A program made the position numbers and the translations under genes. Below the pieces are notes generated by a model. It did no database searches and was not told the DNA's origin. It saw only the letters and a program-made list of their open reading frames with translations. A DNA stretch of 64,000 bases. Origin: Kingdonia uniflora. Lineage: Eukaryota; Streptophyta; Magnoliopsida; Ranunculales; Circaeasteraceae. Positions 1 through 11,237 of this stretch are shown piece by piece. Position 1 is the stretch's first letter. Each line of letters begins with the position of its first letter. The DNA lies in contig JACGCM010002657.1 in the NCBI GenBank assembly GCA_014058105.1, positions 1,426,001 through 1,490,000 on the forward strand, read 5' to 3'.

Positions 1-739
1 AGGTAGGCTAGCTTTCTCAGAAGTCATAACCTAGGATTTTAGCTAGCCATACCTGGGTTTATGCCCAAGCAAGTCTAAACTAATGTACTTAACTCTTAAG
101 CAAAGAGCTCTTTCTAAATTGTATTCCTCTAACAGATGATTCTATAACAACTGAGGGTAAATTAATTTATAGCTAAAGAAAGCAATGCCCATTTATTATA
201 TAAGCAATGTAGGACTTTTTGCCAAAAGAAAGCAAGTTTTTCTACATATTCTTTTGTATTAGACGTATAAAGGGTATAAGAGACTTTTTGCCAAAACATG
301 GGGGACAAGCAATGTTGTGGGACCACAAATGCCAGTCTCCATTGCCTTACTCGGCCGCGGTTGTGGGTCTTTGGTAGCATCTGGTCTTTTTCTTTGGTCA
401 GGCTCCATTTGGGCCTCTTTTAAATGTAGAAATTTGATATGATCTCGCCCTGCCGTCCTGGAACGTGTAGAATGTATTTGTTCATTCCTTCGAGACAGGG
501 AAAATGTCTAAACTGCTGTAACATATCTATGACACTTGGTGCACCTTCCGGCAGGACTTATTGTACTTCAGTAGTGCTTTGTCTCCTTAAATTGCATATG
601 CATTATGGAATGCATATAAAAAGCTTCGTAAGGCTTTTTATTCTTGTTTTGCTTCGAGTTCTCTTATGAGGTCTAGAATCTTGAAAGTAAAGAACACAGG
701 TCTTTGTTGCACTTATTAGTTATTCATGATGGCCAAAAT
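1..739. other. Unassigned, no gene recognised
   Basis: No reading frame here resembles a known protein; the open stretches are short (under 80 codons). The one structure I see is a short direct repeat containing ACTTTTTGCCAAAA, at about 212-227 and 281-296. This may be upstream sequence of the decayed Athila-type element that becomes recognisable at about 740, or unrelated DNA into which it fell. Confidence 0.4.
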
Positions 740-1707
740 TATTTGTTTTAGGAGCATCAAAATGTAAGAATTCAGCACTTATGAGATACCCACGAGGAAT
801 ACTCATGGACGCGTTCATCCTAGTCTACGGATTATATCTCCCAGTAGATTTTGTTATTTTGGATACAGAAGACAACGTATGGGCTGATCTTTCTTAACAA
901 TTTTCAACTCGTAATGGTTAACTCTAACATTGGGGGATATAAAGTCTACCCTGAACATCTTTAACAATAATTCGCAGTTGGGTGATAAGGATAGTTTGGA
1001 AAAGTGCAATTTAATAGACATTGTACATGAGTCATTTCCATCTATCGATTTTAATGACCCACATACTATCTGTTTAAGTCAGTATGATCATGAATTTGAC
1101 ATTGTTGACCTAATTTTATAAGTAAACTTTTTATTGGATGCAACACCCATTATCCTGGACGGTAACAAGCACATAAACCATCCTCCCTTGCTCCAATCCC
1201 ATCCATAATCAATCCTCATACGCTGAAACTTCAGCAATTTCCAAAGAATCTTAAGTACGCGTTTTTTAGAGAGAAGCAAACTCTCCTAGCTATCATATCC
1301 GCAAAACTAACAAAAATTGCTAAACATTTTCTTTAAACACAAATCAGCCCAACCCTGGGATGTGGCAAAACCGATCGCCGACATCATATCCATTCAAAGG
1401 ATGCAAATAGTACCCGATAAATGCAAAGAAGACTAAATCTGACTATGATGGAAGGGGTGAAAAAGGAAATCTTCAAGTTTTAAGATGCAGATATATTATA
1501 TCCCATTTCAGATTGCAAATGGGCCAGTCTCATTCAGGAGATACCAAAGAACTCAGAGCTGACCACAATGGAAATCGAGGTCAAGTGATTATTTCCGGCC
1601 AGGTGCATAATAGAATGGCGAGTGTGTATTGATTACATAAAACTCAATGCAGCTACTAGCAAAGAACAATTCCCTTTTGCATCATTAACCAAATAGTGGA
1701 GTGAATG
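740..1707 (+). pseudogene. Athila-type gypsy pol remnant, left half (protease to reverse transcriptase)
   Basis: Broken frames give, in order: a protease trace (LGAS, then RYPRGIL and LPVDFVILDTED at about 786-875), the protease-RT linker (LNIFNNNS at about 945-975), and the start of reverse transcriptase (CIDYIKLNAAT-like at about 1615-1665, then INQIVE at about 1683-1700). The same blocks, in the same order, occur in the Athila-type element at 53.8-55.0 kb of this window. The protease lacks the segment between LGAS and RYPRG, so it has an internal deletion. Many stops and frameshifts are present. The copy ends abruptly at the copia insertion, and the next RT residues resume at about 14965. 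Confidence 0.75.
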
Positions 1708-1712
1708 GCCAG
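1708..1712. repeat. Target site duplication of the copia element, left copy (GCCAG)
   Basis: The five bases GCCAG directly precede the 5' LTR. The matching copy after the 3' LTR is GCCGG at 14960-14964, one mismatch. Five-base duplications are normal for LTR retrotransposon integration. Confidence 0.8.
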
Positions 1713-2067
1713 TGATAAAGATCGTAAATATCCTAGAAATCTTGATGGAGATCCTAAAGATTCTCAACAACAAGAAGGTTCTAGAAGTCTCAAAGATCCT
1801 CAAGATTCAGCAAATCATACAATATATAAAGCTGCCAAAAATAGAGATTAATTCTTCTCCAAGACATTCCAATATTAGAAGATTTTCTTCAATCAAGCAT
1901 ATATAACTTTGTGAATTTAGAAAGTCTTCTCAGCTCTTACGTAAATAGAAAACTCTAGAATGTATTACAAAATCTATATAAAGTTAATCTAGTCAATGGG
2001 GTTTTTCATGTTTTTGAAACCCTTAGAGTTTTCTCTAGTTGTTCTTGTTCTCAAGTTTTTCTTTTCA
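1713..2067 (+). repeat. Copia 5' LTR
   Basis: 355 bp, TG at the start and CA at the end, matching 14605-14959 over its full length. It should hold the promoter and polyadenylation signals. A TATA-like stretch (CATATATAAC) lies at about 1897-1907. Confidence 0.92.
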
Positions 2068-2080
2068 TTGTATCAGAGCC
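2068..2080 (+). other. Copia primer binding site (initiator Met tRNA type)
   Basis: TTGTATCAGAGC follows the 5' LTR directly. It differs by one base from the common plant copia site TGGTATCAGAGC, complementary to the 3' end of initiator tRNA-Met, which primes minus-strand cDNA. Confidence 0.8.
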
Positions 2081-2110
2081 CTTGCTCAATTGAGTCTTCG
2101 ATCCTAATCC

Positions 2111-3060
2111 ATGGTGAACAACAACCTACTTGCGAATCCAGCAATGAATGTTCCTTCTCTTTCCTTCAATCAAATGGTCTAAGTGAAGCTTTCTTCCACA
2201 AATTACCTGTTACGGAAGAGTCAAGTTCTGCCCATGTTCCGCAGTCTGAAATTAATTGGTTTAGTTGATGGCAGTCGTTCACAACCACCGAAAATGGTTG
2301 TTTTGGACGAAAAGGAATAGCCTAATCCCAAGTACCTGACATGGGAGTATTATGATCAGTTCGTGTTATGCATGATCAATTCTACTCTCTTGGAAGAAAT
2401 TTTGAGTCATGTTGTTGGGCTTGAAACATCTCGTAAGGTATGGAAAGCTCTCGGATCGACACTTGCCCAATACTCAAAGGCTCGTGAGTTGCAACTTAAG
2501 CACGCTCTTCATGTGTATGAAAGGGAACTCTTCGATTGATGAGTATCTTCAAACATTAAAAAATATTTGCGATTCGCTTAAAGCTATTGGTTGTTCAGTC
2601 CCTGATGAAGAAAAGCCTTATTGGCTTCTCCAAGGACTAGGTCCTAACTATGAGTCCTTCATTACGACAATGCAAGCAAAACCTCCGATTCCTTCTTATA
2701 AAGAAGTTGTGGCTAGTCTCAAAATCCACGACTTGTGAACGAGTTAGTTGGACAAATCCCCTATGGAATCTGCATATGTCACTCAAAGAGGAGGTGGATA
2801 TAATTCGCGAGATCGTGGGCGATCCTTTTAAGGCCGAGGTCGAGGAAGGTTTTCTAATTCTTATCGTTCCTCTACTCTCAATACACATCAGCCCCAAAGC
2901 AATGCTAATAAGGCGATACGATCTTCTCCAATATCATCGGTTCAACAGCCAAGCTCGATTATTTGTCAGATATGTGGGAGAGCCAATCATACGGCGATTC
3001 AATGTTATAAAAGATTTGATCATGCTTTCCAATCTGACAAGATACCTGAAGCATTGGCTA
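2111..3060 (+). pseudogene. Copia gag (UBN2/Retrotran_gag type), broken
   Basis: Capsid-like polyprotein part of the copia element, which would form the particle packaging the RNA. From the ATG at 2111 the frame reads MVNNNLLANPAMN, meets a stop at about 2180, and goes on with KLSSTNYLL, LKLIGLVDGS, YLTWEYYDQFVLCMINSTL and SRKVWKALGS, the usual copia gag order. After a frameshift at about 2520 it continues as SIDEYLQTLKNICDSL and YWLLQGLGPNYESF to about 2738, then shifts again. The zinc knuckle CQICGRANHTAIQC (CX2CX4HX4C) is intact at 2964-3005 and lies in the frame of the following protease. At least two stops and two frameshifts prevent a full product. Confidence 0.85.
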
Positions 3061-5035
3061 GTATGACTATTAGCAATCCACACGAACCAGCTTGGTACCC
3101 GGATAGTGGTGCAACGTCACATATGACAAACAATGAAGGTAACTTCTCTAAACTCCAATCTTATTCTGGTACTGACAAGGTCATTATAGGTAATGGGAAC
3201 TCTATTTCTATTTCTCATATTGGCTCTTTCCCGTTACATACACACTCCTCCTCCTTTATTCTCAATAATGTTCTACATGTTCCCAAACTTACCAAAAATT
3301 TATTGTCAGTTAGTCAACTTACTGATGATTTAAAATGTTCTGTTGAATTCACATCTTCTGGTTTTTTTATTAAGGAGCAGAAAACAGGGACGATACTGGG
3401 AACGGGCATTAGGCGATCTAACTTATACGTGTTTGACACCAATAAGGAAGCGCTTCTCTCTTCTGTTAGCTCGTCGCATAAGAATGAAAGTTTTGATCGA
3501 TGGCATCAACGTTTGTCTTATCCATCTTCTTGAGTCTTGGTCAAGTTACAAAGTAGTGGTAAATTAGATATTCTCGAGTTCAATAAAGATAGCAGTAGTT
3601 TGGTTTGTTCAAGTTGTCAGTTGGGTAAAAGTAGGCGGTTGCCTTTTTCTATAAACGATTCTCGTTGTAACGGGCCACTCAATAAAATCCATTACGATAT
3701 TTGGGGGCCATCGCCAATTCCTTCTATTTGTGGTTATCGTTATTATCTCTTGTTTTTGGATGATTTTAGTCGTTACTCTTGGACCTACCCTTTTAAAGAA
3801 AGATATGAATTTTATGAAACTTTAATTAAATTTCAAAAACTTGTTGAAAATCTTTTGAGTCAGAGATCAAAAATTTTCAATGCAATGGAGCTTTGGAGTT
3901 TAACAGTCACAAGTTCAATTACTACCTTAATGGATGTGGTATTTCAAAGCAAGTATCATGTCCTCACACTCAAGAACAAAATGGAAGAGCAGAAAGAAAG
4001 CATCGACACATTACTGAAAGTGGTCTCACTATGATGTTCCATGCTCATGTACCTTCTAAATATTGGTATGAAGCTTTTGTTGCTGCAATTTGCACTATTA
4101 ATCGCCAACCAATTCCCGTTCTTCAACTTTCTTCACCATATTTTTTCTTATTTGGTAAGGAACCAGACTTCACTTATTCTAGAACATTCGGTTGCCTATG
4201 TTTTCCATATTTACGTCCATATTCTACAAATAAACTTGATGCAACAAGTCTTTTGTGTGTTTTCCTTGGCTATAACAATCAACATAAGGGTTTCAATGTT
4301 TTTAAATTCCCACCAGTTGAATTTACATTTCTCAACATGTCGTAATTGATGAAAATGTTTATCCATTTACCATCAATTCTTCAGAGTCCTCTAGTACTGA
4401 CCTTGTTAGTTTCAAAGATGTATTAGGAGTTACAAATCCTTGTGCTGCAGATTGTATATCACCACCTTCCTGGTCACAATCGAATGAGATAGTGTATGAT
4501 GATAATGGCCTACTATAGGACCTCAATCCACTTACCTTGTCAATTCCGTCTCCAAGTCTTTCTAGCAATTTTGGTGATGAATTAAGTAAAAATACAGATC
4601 CTTCAAACGATCCAAATCACCCAAGTGATGAAATTCAAGGGGGGATGCCACGCTCAAACTCCACCTAATCTTTGAACCTAATTCCTAATGTACCGCCAGT
4701 TCATCAACCATGTGTTTCTATAACACCATTATCATCTCCACCTTCACTTCCACCTCCACCTCCACCTCCGATTAATGACAACCAACATGGTATGATCACA
4801 AGAGGGAAGCTTAGAATAACTAAACCCAATCCGAAGTATGCCAACATATCAGATACACTTTATCCCAATCCCTCAACTTCAATCAAACCTCATATTATGC
4901 AAGGATATCTTCACTCTCGAGACATTATATCACCTTGGCATGCTATATTTGTAGCTTTTTTGGATCAAATTAAAGAGCCATCCACCTACAAACAAGCTTC
5001 CCAACATCCTCATTGGCGTGATGTAATGAATGAAG
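3061..5035 (+). pseudogene. Copia pol, first part: protease, integrase and linker
   Basis: The protease signature PDSGATSHM lies at about 3098-3124, in frame with the gag zinc knuckle, followed by NNVLHVPKLTKNLLSVSQL. A TGA at 3531-3533 ends this frame. Integrase starts with the GAG-pre region (WHQRLSYPSS), CSSCQLGKS, then the core: IHYDIWGP and LFLDDFSRYSW near 3690-3785. After a frameshift at about 3880 it resumes as HTQEQNGRAERKHRHI, which carries the catalytic Glu, near 3965-4010. A proline-rich linker (about 4660-4800) leads to the RT N-terminus (HWRDVMNEE), where the CACTA insertion cuts. Protease would mature the polyprotein and integrase would insert cDNA, but the frame is broken in several places. 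Confidence 0.88.
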
Positions 5036-5038
5036 AAA
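5036..5038. repeat. CACTA-1 target site duplication, left (AAA)
   Basis: Three-base duplication AAA, repeated at 13125-13127. Removing the element and one copy makes the copia RT frame continuous, which confirms the exact insertion point. Confidence 0.85.
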
Positions 5039-5052
5039 CACTACAACAAAAA
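5039..5052 (+). repeat. CACTA-1 left terminal inverted repeat
   Basis: CACTACAACAAAAA, identical to the reverse complement of 13111-13124. The first five bases are the family-defining CACTA. Confidence 0.93.
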
Positions 5053-5999
5053 TAGCAAAATACAACATAAGAAAACGAGAGAATTTTGGACGTTAAAAGA
5101 CGACAAATGGAGTACATGACTAATACCATATCCGTCGTTTTTCCACCTTATCCCAAACTCAAACACGAGTACGTTGTTTCACACTTTCACTTTTTCAATC
5201 TTACACTTCTCTCCATTTTAGTCTTCGGCGATGTTACACCCAAAAAATATGGGTTTCCCTCTCTACCATGATTCCCTCTCACTTATTCGGCCTCGAATCG
5301 CCAATCGCATTATCTACATGTTAGGGCTTTAATGAAAATTAGTTTCACAATTATTCTATCGCAGTTGTTTTGAGTCGCAAGGTAATTATTTTCTCCCAAT
5401 CTTCATGTTTTATATCATTTGATTTGCATAAAAACCTAATTAAGACCAATGGGATTCACCTTCTAGCGTTTCTCTCATGATTTTGACTTGAATTGGTGTT
5501 AGGTTTCATCGAATTGGAGTTGTTGTGGTATTTCAAAGTTAAAGGAAGTACTTTTTTAAGTCTTCTCATTAATTTCATGAATCAAAATTGGGTACCTTAT
5601 TTGTTATGTTATTTACAGTTGTATGAATCACATGTTATTGTTGAATTTTAGTAAATTCATATTTGGATTGCTTCCTTGATTGGGATTATTTCATATATCA
5701 GTGATATAATATAGGTTTTTATTAGATGTCTTTTTTGATTGAGTTTATTTAATATATTATTGTAGGAGATTATGATATTATAAGCTTTGTATTATAATAT
5801 CATAAATAGAATTTGAAGTTGTAGGTTAGAATCCATTGAGTTTTAAGGATCCAAGGTACTTTACTATTTTTGAAAGCTAAAATTGTAGCCTTGGAAGTAG
5901 ATACCGCCCACAACTTTCTCTAACCATGAATGACATCCTTTTTAGCTCCCAAAATCTCAACGTAAGTATCTTCTAACATTTTTATCACTGTGAGATTAG
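5053..5999 (+). other. CACTA-1 left subterminal region with leader-like DNA
   Basis: No protein is recognised. Subterminal CGACG/CGTCG-type motifs occupy about 5088-5145. From about 5270 the sequence looks like the untranslated leader of a plant gene: a C/T-rich stretch, then GCAAG followed by GTAATTATTTTCTCC at about 5378-5398, a fair splice donor, then T-rich intron-like DNA. It could be the 5' end of a captured gene or a promoter-leader for the captured exons downstream. That is inference only. Confidence 0.4.
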
Positions 6000-6900
6000 G
6001 AACATTTAGGATCAGGACACCAGAAAATGATAGGATGCAGGTACACTGAGATGTAGGACTAGAATACCAGAGGTGGTCTTATAGATAAGAATAGAATAGG
6101 TGAAGGTAGCCATGGAGTTAGTGAGCTGGTAAAGAAAATAAAAATAGAAAGAGCATTAAAGAAAAGAGGTAGCCTTTGAGTTCTTGAACGCAGAGGTGGA
6201 GTTATTTTGTCTTTAGTTGCTACTAAACTACTAAAAACAAGTGCGAGTTAGGATTTATGGTATTTTAAAATGCAAGTGGAGTAACCCTTTTAAAATGTGG
6301 GTAACAAGTGCGAGTTAGGAGTTATGGTATGTTAAAAAGCATTAAAGAAATAAAAAACATTAAAGAAAAGAGCTAGCTCTAAGTAGTTGGAAGGCACGAG
6401 TTAGGACTTACGTACGTTTAAAAGAGTTAAAAAGGGCTAGAGCCATAAGGTGGAGTTAACACTAAAAAAAAGGCGTGGTTAAGCTTAAAAGCCATGGAGT
6501 TAGTGAGCCGAGGATCCTATGCTTTAAACTCGCACTTGTAGTTGCCTAAAGGCTACAACTTTTTAAAGTTAGCTCGTAGTTTAGGATCCTATCTTATCTT
6601 TTTTATTTAATACCTTCTTCTCACTCACGCTCCCCTTAAAAAATAGCTCCTAAACTACGACTCCCACCTCCTACAGAAAGTGCGCTCTCTAACTGCTTGC
6701 TCTCTTTAAAGGTTTCCAAACTACAACCCTAGCTATACCTCCGTTAAAAAATAGCTCGTAGTTTAGAATCCTAGGTTCTGTTATTTTCCATCAAATATAC
6801 ATTACGTAAAAGCGTAGTTTGTAGTTTGGAGTATGCTTCAGACGAAATTGAGGGCTCCTTTTAAAAGCTTAGCAAGCTACCGGATTTGTCTATAGAAAAG
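6000..6900. repeat. Block of short direct and inverted repeats inside CACTA-1
   Basis: The left half repeats ACAAGTGCGAGTTAGGA (about 6237-6253 and 6304-6320) and AGCCATGGAGTTAGTGAGC (about 6108-6126 and 6490-6508). The right half carries complements of such words: AACTCGCACTTGT at 6527-6539, plus AGCTCGTAGTTTAGGATCCT at 6571-6590, with a near copy at 6753-6772 and an inverted form at about 6645-6660. The left half is purine-rich and the right half pyrimidine-rich, so the block could fold back on itself imperfectly. No coding content is seen. Confidence 0.6.
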
Positions 6901-7845
6901 GGCTAAAGAAAGAAAATGCACAGGTAGTTTAGAAAGCGTCTTCTAAGCGACGCTACTACTTCTAGTTTTTTTTAAGCCGTTAAACTACTTAGATGCTCTC
7001 AAGGACAAGCATTAGGGAGTCAAGCGCAGCAAGGATCCTTGACTACCAGTGTTTTTTAGAAACCTTGCTCATCTTTTTCGTAAGAGTAATTTATTAGCTC
7101 AGAAGTCATGTTTATTTAGTAATTTGGGAGTGATGTTTTATATAACAATCTTTCTGCACAACTCTCAAAGAAGAACGATGGGGCCTCGATTAAAATCTGC
7201 AACTATCAAAGAAGAACAATGGGGCCTCGATTGAAAAAGCGTTGGCAGGCCTGTGCATGTTCATAGTCCTCCTTATAACATGACTGGCTTTTTCGACTTG
7301 CTATTAAGGAAAAGAAGTCGCTATGCTATGAACTATCAAGGAAAGTAGTTAGAGCGGGGGGGTGTTGGAAAGAAAGAAGCCTAAACCATCACTCTCCTAT
7401 GACACTACTCACATCACCTGGGTGTGCTACTCACATTGTATGTTATGAGCCATTAACATCATAAAACTCCTATTGCAGATGCAAAATGCAAGCATGCTAC
7501 CTGCAGGTCCTCCTAAGTTCAGATATCCTCGCATTAGGGTAGGGAATGACGCTGTGGATCGGCCAAGCTCTAGCTCCTTTGTCTTCAAACGATTGAACAT
7601 TGCGTAATAAAGATTAAAAGGCAGAGAGCATCCGTGTACTCTATTTCCTTAATTTGTATAACATATAATGTTTTTAGGGTCATAGTATTTTTTTATTTTA
7701 TTTTTTTAAACAGTAAAAGTTGTAAGTATTGAATTTCCTTTAGATTTTCAAGGTGTTGTAGGAATGAAAACTTAACTGAAAGTCAATTTTATGATTTTTG
7801 GTAATCTTTAAATAGTCCTGAAGTCGCTAAGTTTTTTTTTTCCAG

Positions 7846-9248
7846 GAGTCAAGCACTGTAACTTCCATAGTACAGGGACCCCTTTCTTCACACCCTCTAT
7901 CTTCTTCACATAATGGTTCTCAAGGTGCCACAAGCTTGAAGACTTCTTCACCATCTTCCACTTCCCAAGAGATGATTACCAGCGGTGACAACAGCCAGGA
8001 ATTCAAACCTATTCTAAATGTTATGTCACATTCTACATGTCCACTGGGATCTGCTACAGCGAATGTCAGCATTCTAAACAATCTTTCTCAAGCACGACAG
8101 GTGATGAGCTCTTACCTCTCTAACTGAAGGAACAAGCTATATGGGACTTCAAACAATTAATGGAATTCCCACGGCTATGCATATGTCAAAAATGATATCC
8201 AACGGAGCAGCTCAAAATTGATTTTCTTCTAGCCAGTCGGGAATAGCATCCCTGGTCAGGACTTCAAAAAAATGCACAAAACGCAGTCCTCGGTTCATTT
8301 TCCATCGAAGCATCTAATATATCAGGGAACTCAAACCATGGGATGTAACCACCATTAGTTAATGTCCAGGCTGCCGTTACTACGGGTCAATCTGTTCCTG
8401 TCATAAGTCAAGGAAACCTTTCAGGAACTCAAATCGGGATGAATGTGACTAAATATCATGAACGGCTCGTTAGGAATCTCGTCTGGAGCAGGCACGATGA
8501 TGCCTACCGCATGAATCTCTCAACAAGTAGCAGCAGGAATACACTATGTCGAACCAGCCAATAGTTCCATTACCAATATGTCAGCGGCCTGCTCCATATT
8601 GGCAATGGAACTATTGGTTGCTGGCGATGATATCATCACCAGCCAAATATGTGAGGGTCTAGAAGGTATATCATTATTCCCTTCTTTTTTATTCTTTGGT
8701 ATTTTATTTTTGTAATCCTTTTTTGGTTATTTACTTATAGAATGTTTAGGTAATTTAACAGATTAAAATATGAAACAGGAATATGAACTATTGTCTCATC
8801 TATCAGTAAGTTAAGTGAATGATTCAATATATAGGGTGGATACATTTTGGAATAAATATATAATGAGATGGAATGATTATTTTATTTTAAAATATCCGTT
8901 TGGAAATATTATTCAATTTATCATGCTGATTTGTACTATCTTGTACTGTGTATTCCTGCACACGGTTGGTGAAAGGCTAAAATTGCTAGTGATCGCGGTT
9001 GAATTCTTGACCCTTTTATGGTGTATTCCTCACTTGGTCTTTTCATTTTGTTGTACTAACATGTAAAATGGTCGTTTTTCTATCTATTAAAGTTTCCTGA
9101 AATTAAGTAATGTTTCATTTATCCATGTTTGGTTCATTTAGTCTGAATTGTATGAAAGCTGTCTAATAGTCAAAATGAGACTTCGTATGTGCAGGGAGGT
9201 TTATCAGGACAGAGACAAGGACTACCTGTATTTATCACTAAACTTGAA
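7846..9248 (+). pseudogene. MED25: Captured fragment of MED25 (PFT1), Mediator subunit 25
   Basis: MED25 is a subunit of the plant Mediator complex that links transcription factors to RNA polymerase II in the nucleus (jasmonate, light and flowering responses). Exon 1 (7846-8665) follows a T-rich tract ending in CAG. It reads TSPSSTSQEM and SATANVSILNNLSQARQVM, then, after stops and frameshifts, GLQTINGIPTAMHMSKMIS, GQSVPVISQGNLSGTQIGM and ISSGAGTMMPT, and ends AKYVRV-stop-K before GTATAT. An intron (8666-9194) separates GGLSGQRQGLPVFITKLE (9195-9248). This order matches my memory of plant MED25 from the middle region to the conserved KYVKVWEG..LSGQRQGQPVFITKLEG block. The Trp codon of that block has become TAG. 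The retained intron shows that genomic DNA, not mRNA, was captured. Confidence 0.88.
8552..8620. repeat. Foldback (hairpin-forming inverted repeat) in the MED25 fragment
   Basis: Left arm 8552-8580 and right arm 8595-8620 are near-perfect reverse complements (about 24 of 26 paired) around a 14-base loop (8581-8594). The right arm replaces the sequence expected after the NSSITNMS-like MED25 residues, so it looks like a local inverted duplication made after capture. Confidence 0.8.
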
Positions 9249-9779
9249 GTATGTTTTCTCATAACTCAAAGCAATTTATTTATGGTAATGCATCTAAAGA
9301 CTTTCTTTTGTTCTGAAAATGTCACTTAACAAGGTATCTCATTATTTATGGTAAGCTTAGAATCTGCCCCTTCTTGAACTTACTTCGATCAAAATTCCTT
9401 TCCCAACTGAATTACCAGTAAAGCAATAACTTCATTGTCCAAAATTGTATTTCTAGTGGTTCCTGCCTGTAAAGCTGCTATTCCAGTCAGAGTTGAGCAT
9501 CACTCAATTAGCCATAGGCTTTTCCCAATTGCAGCTAATAGGATGAGCATCCTTTGAGTGCCCAATTTTCAGCTATTTTTTTTTACTCTGGAGATCATTC
9601 TAACTTTTCATTGTAAGCCGAGCCAAAAACTATCCTTTAAATCTTTCTAGAATCCATTTGTTCACCATTTAAGGGGCCGAGGCTTCATCTGTGAAATTCC
9701 GCACATGCCTCTCCTCTTATATCCAATATATAGCTGCACGAAAAACAGCTTGTTCATTTTAATCCTAAAGTCTTTTTTC

Positions 9780-10190
9780 CTTTTAGATTCTTTATTTTCC
9801 AAATAAATTGAAAGGCAGAATTTTATTAATAAGGATAGAAAGAATTACAGAATCAGCCTAAAGAGAAAAACATGCCACTCCCTTGAAGAATCATAAATCT
9901 ACTGTAGTCTAAGAAAGCCAGGACCAACCATGTCCATGTTCAGTACGGTTTGTACTGTTGTTGGGAGATTTTTCCTGCAAAGTTACTTCAATTCTATCTC
10001 AAAGCACCCCAATTAGCTAAAATGTCAGCTGAAGCATTGCTTTCCTCCAGGGTATGGTTTGGAATTGCATGCAGTTCAAACAGTAACTCTTTTTCTTTGG
10101 CCTCCTAGAAATACCTCTAACAAATTTTTGTCTTCAGTTGTACGCAAGTTTGATTCTACAAGCTATAACCAGTCAGTAATTCCTTTCTTG
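9780..10190 (-). pseudogene. LINE 3' end remnant (RNase H tail), antisense
   Basis: Read on the minus strand, the segment holds LEESNASADILANWGAL (about 10003-10055) and, after a frameshift, VQTVLNMDMVGPGFLR (about 9911-9958). These resemble the C-terminal RNase H domain of plant LINE ORF2 (REGN..ADxLANLG, then LP..VRxxLxxDxxGxPxxR). A TAATAAAAT stretch follows at about 9820. It is short and broken, and no 5' part is present. It lies between the MED25 and SCC2 fragments, so it is an older insertion carried along or a later hit. An RNase H-like piece of another gene is possible. Confidence 0.45.
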
Positions 10191-10272
10191 ATGTAAGTAA
10201 TGTTATTGATGATATCCTATGATTCTATTTTGCGGTTTTGTGACAGCTTAAAGTTTCAATTCCTTCTTTTAG

Positions 10273-11237
10273 GTACTATACTGAGATCCAAGCTTTGCTT
10301 CCATTCACAGCACCTGATGAACCTCTTTACTTGATCAATACCATAAACCGTGTCTTACAAGTTAGATCTGGATCCTTTAAGGCAGCTATGAAAGCCTTGA
10401 GTTCCCATTCCATACAAGAAGATAAGCATGCAATTTCTGACGAGAATGGGGTATTTCAACAAGATTCTTCAGTACTTCAATAGGAACCATATTAATCTGC
10501 ACATTCCGTCTCCATCCATATCAAAGAAGAGGATGCAATTCTGTGTTCTCCAACCTTGGGTGTTTCCTGTGGTATCTCAAAAGACGATCTGCAAAGTAAC
10601 CAGGTATAGTTAGATCAAGAGTGTTGCCTTCTATACTCAGTAATCATAAATTATTTCCTGCTTAGACAATAGGCTTCTTCTCTATACCATGTTATATGTG
10701 GTTAAACTTCTAAAGCTTCTATTTGGTTTACTATTGCTTGGGTATCTCGTCGCACTTACTTCACAGGTCTAGAGAGGAATTAAATAGAAATGAACCATAC
10801 CTGTGATCATCAGGAGGCACCATTTTGTTAATCTTTTAAACATTTTTTTCCCAATAGAAGGTTTAAAAGTGAAAAAATTTCGTTGTCTCTGCAGGCTGAT
10901 TGTCAAGCAGCTATAGCTTTGCAGCTCCTCCTCAAGTTAAAGAAACACTTGAAGATTGCTTTTTTTCTAAGTGATGCTAGATGCCATGTAACACTGAATC
11001 CTTTATTTTTATCCTAACCCTGATTATGATCAATACTAAATCATACTTTTGTTAAATATAACTCCATAAAAAATTGACTTAACTGTGCCATCTACTTCAT
11101 TTTCTTGACAGGAATTTTCACCAAATGATCCCCTAAAACTGGGAGAGGCTCTGTCTAAACAAAACATTCCTTTTGACATTAGTGGAGCACATTTCAGTTT
11201 ACCTACTTCTCATAAAGAAATAATTGAAAGATACCAG
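10273..11237 (+). pseudogene. SCC2: Captured fragment of SCC2 (NIPBL-type cohesin loader)
   Basis: SCC2 loads cohesin onto chromosomes together with SCC4. Three exon pieces with GT-AG introns are visible. 10273-10603 reads YYTEIQALLPFTAPDEPLYL, then NTINRVLQVRSG and MKALSSHS; after stops at 10481 and about 10493 it ends SKDDLQSNQ. 10895-10987 reads ADCQAAIALQLLLKLKKHLK and LSDARCH. 11112-11237 reads EFSPNDPLKLGEALSKQ, NIPFDISGAHFSLP and IIERYQ. These match, in order, the C-terminal part of plant SCC2 as I remember it (LLPF.SPDEPLYL...INRV.Q.RAG; CxAAIA.QLLLKLKR.LK; ...LVQRYQ). The retained introns indicate genomic capture. The rest of the protein, including the HEAT-repeat body, is absent. 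Confidence 0.9.

Noticed and set aside
4672..5055. Proline-rich protein as a separate gene
   Set aside because: It is the copia linker between integrase and RT, ending in the CACTA-1 terminus.
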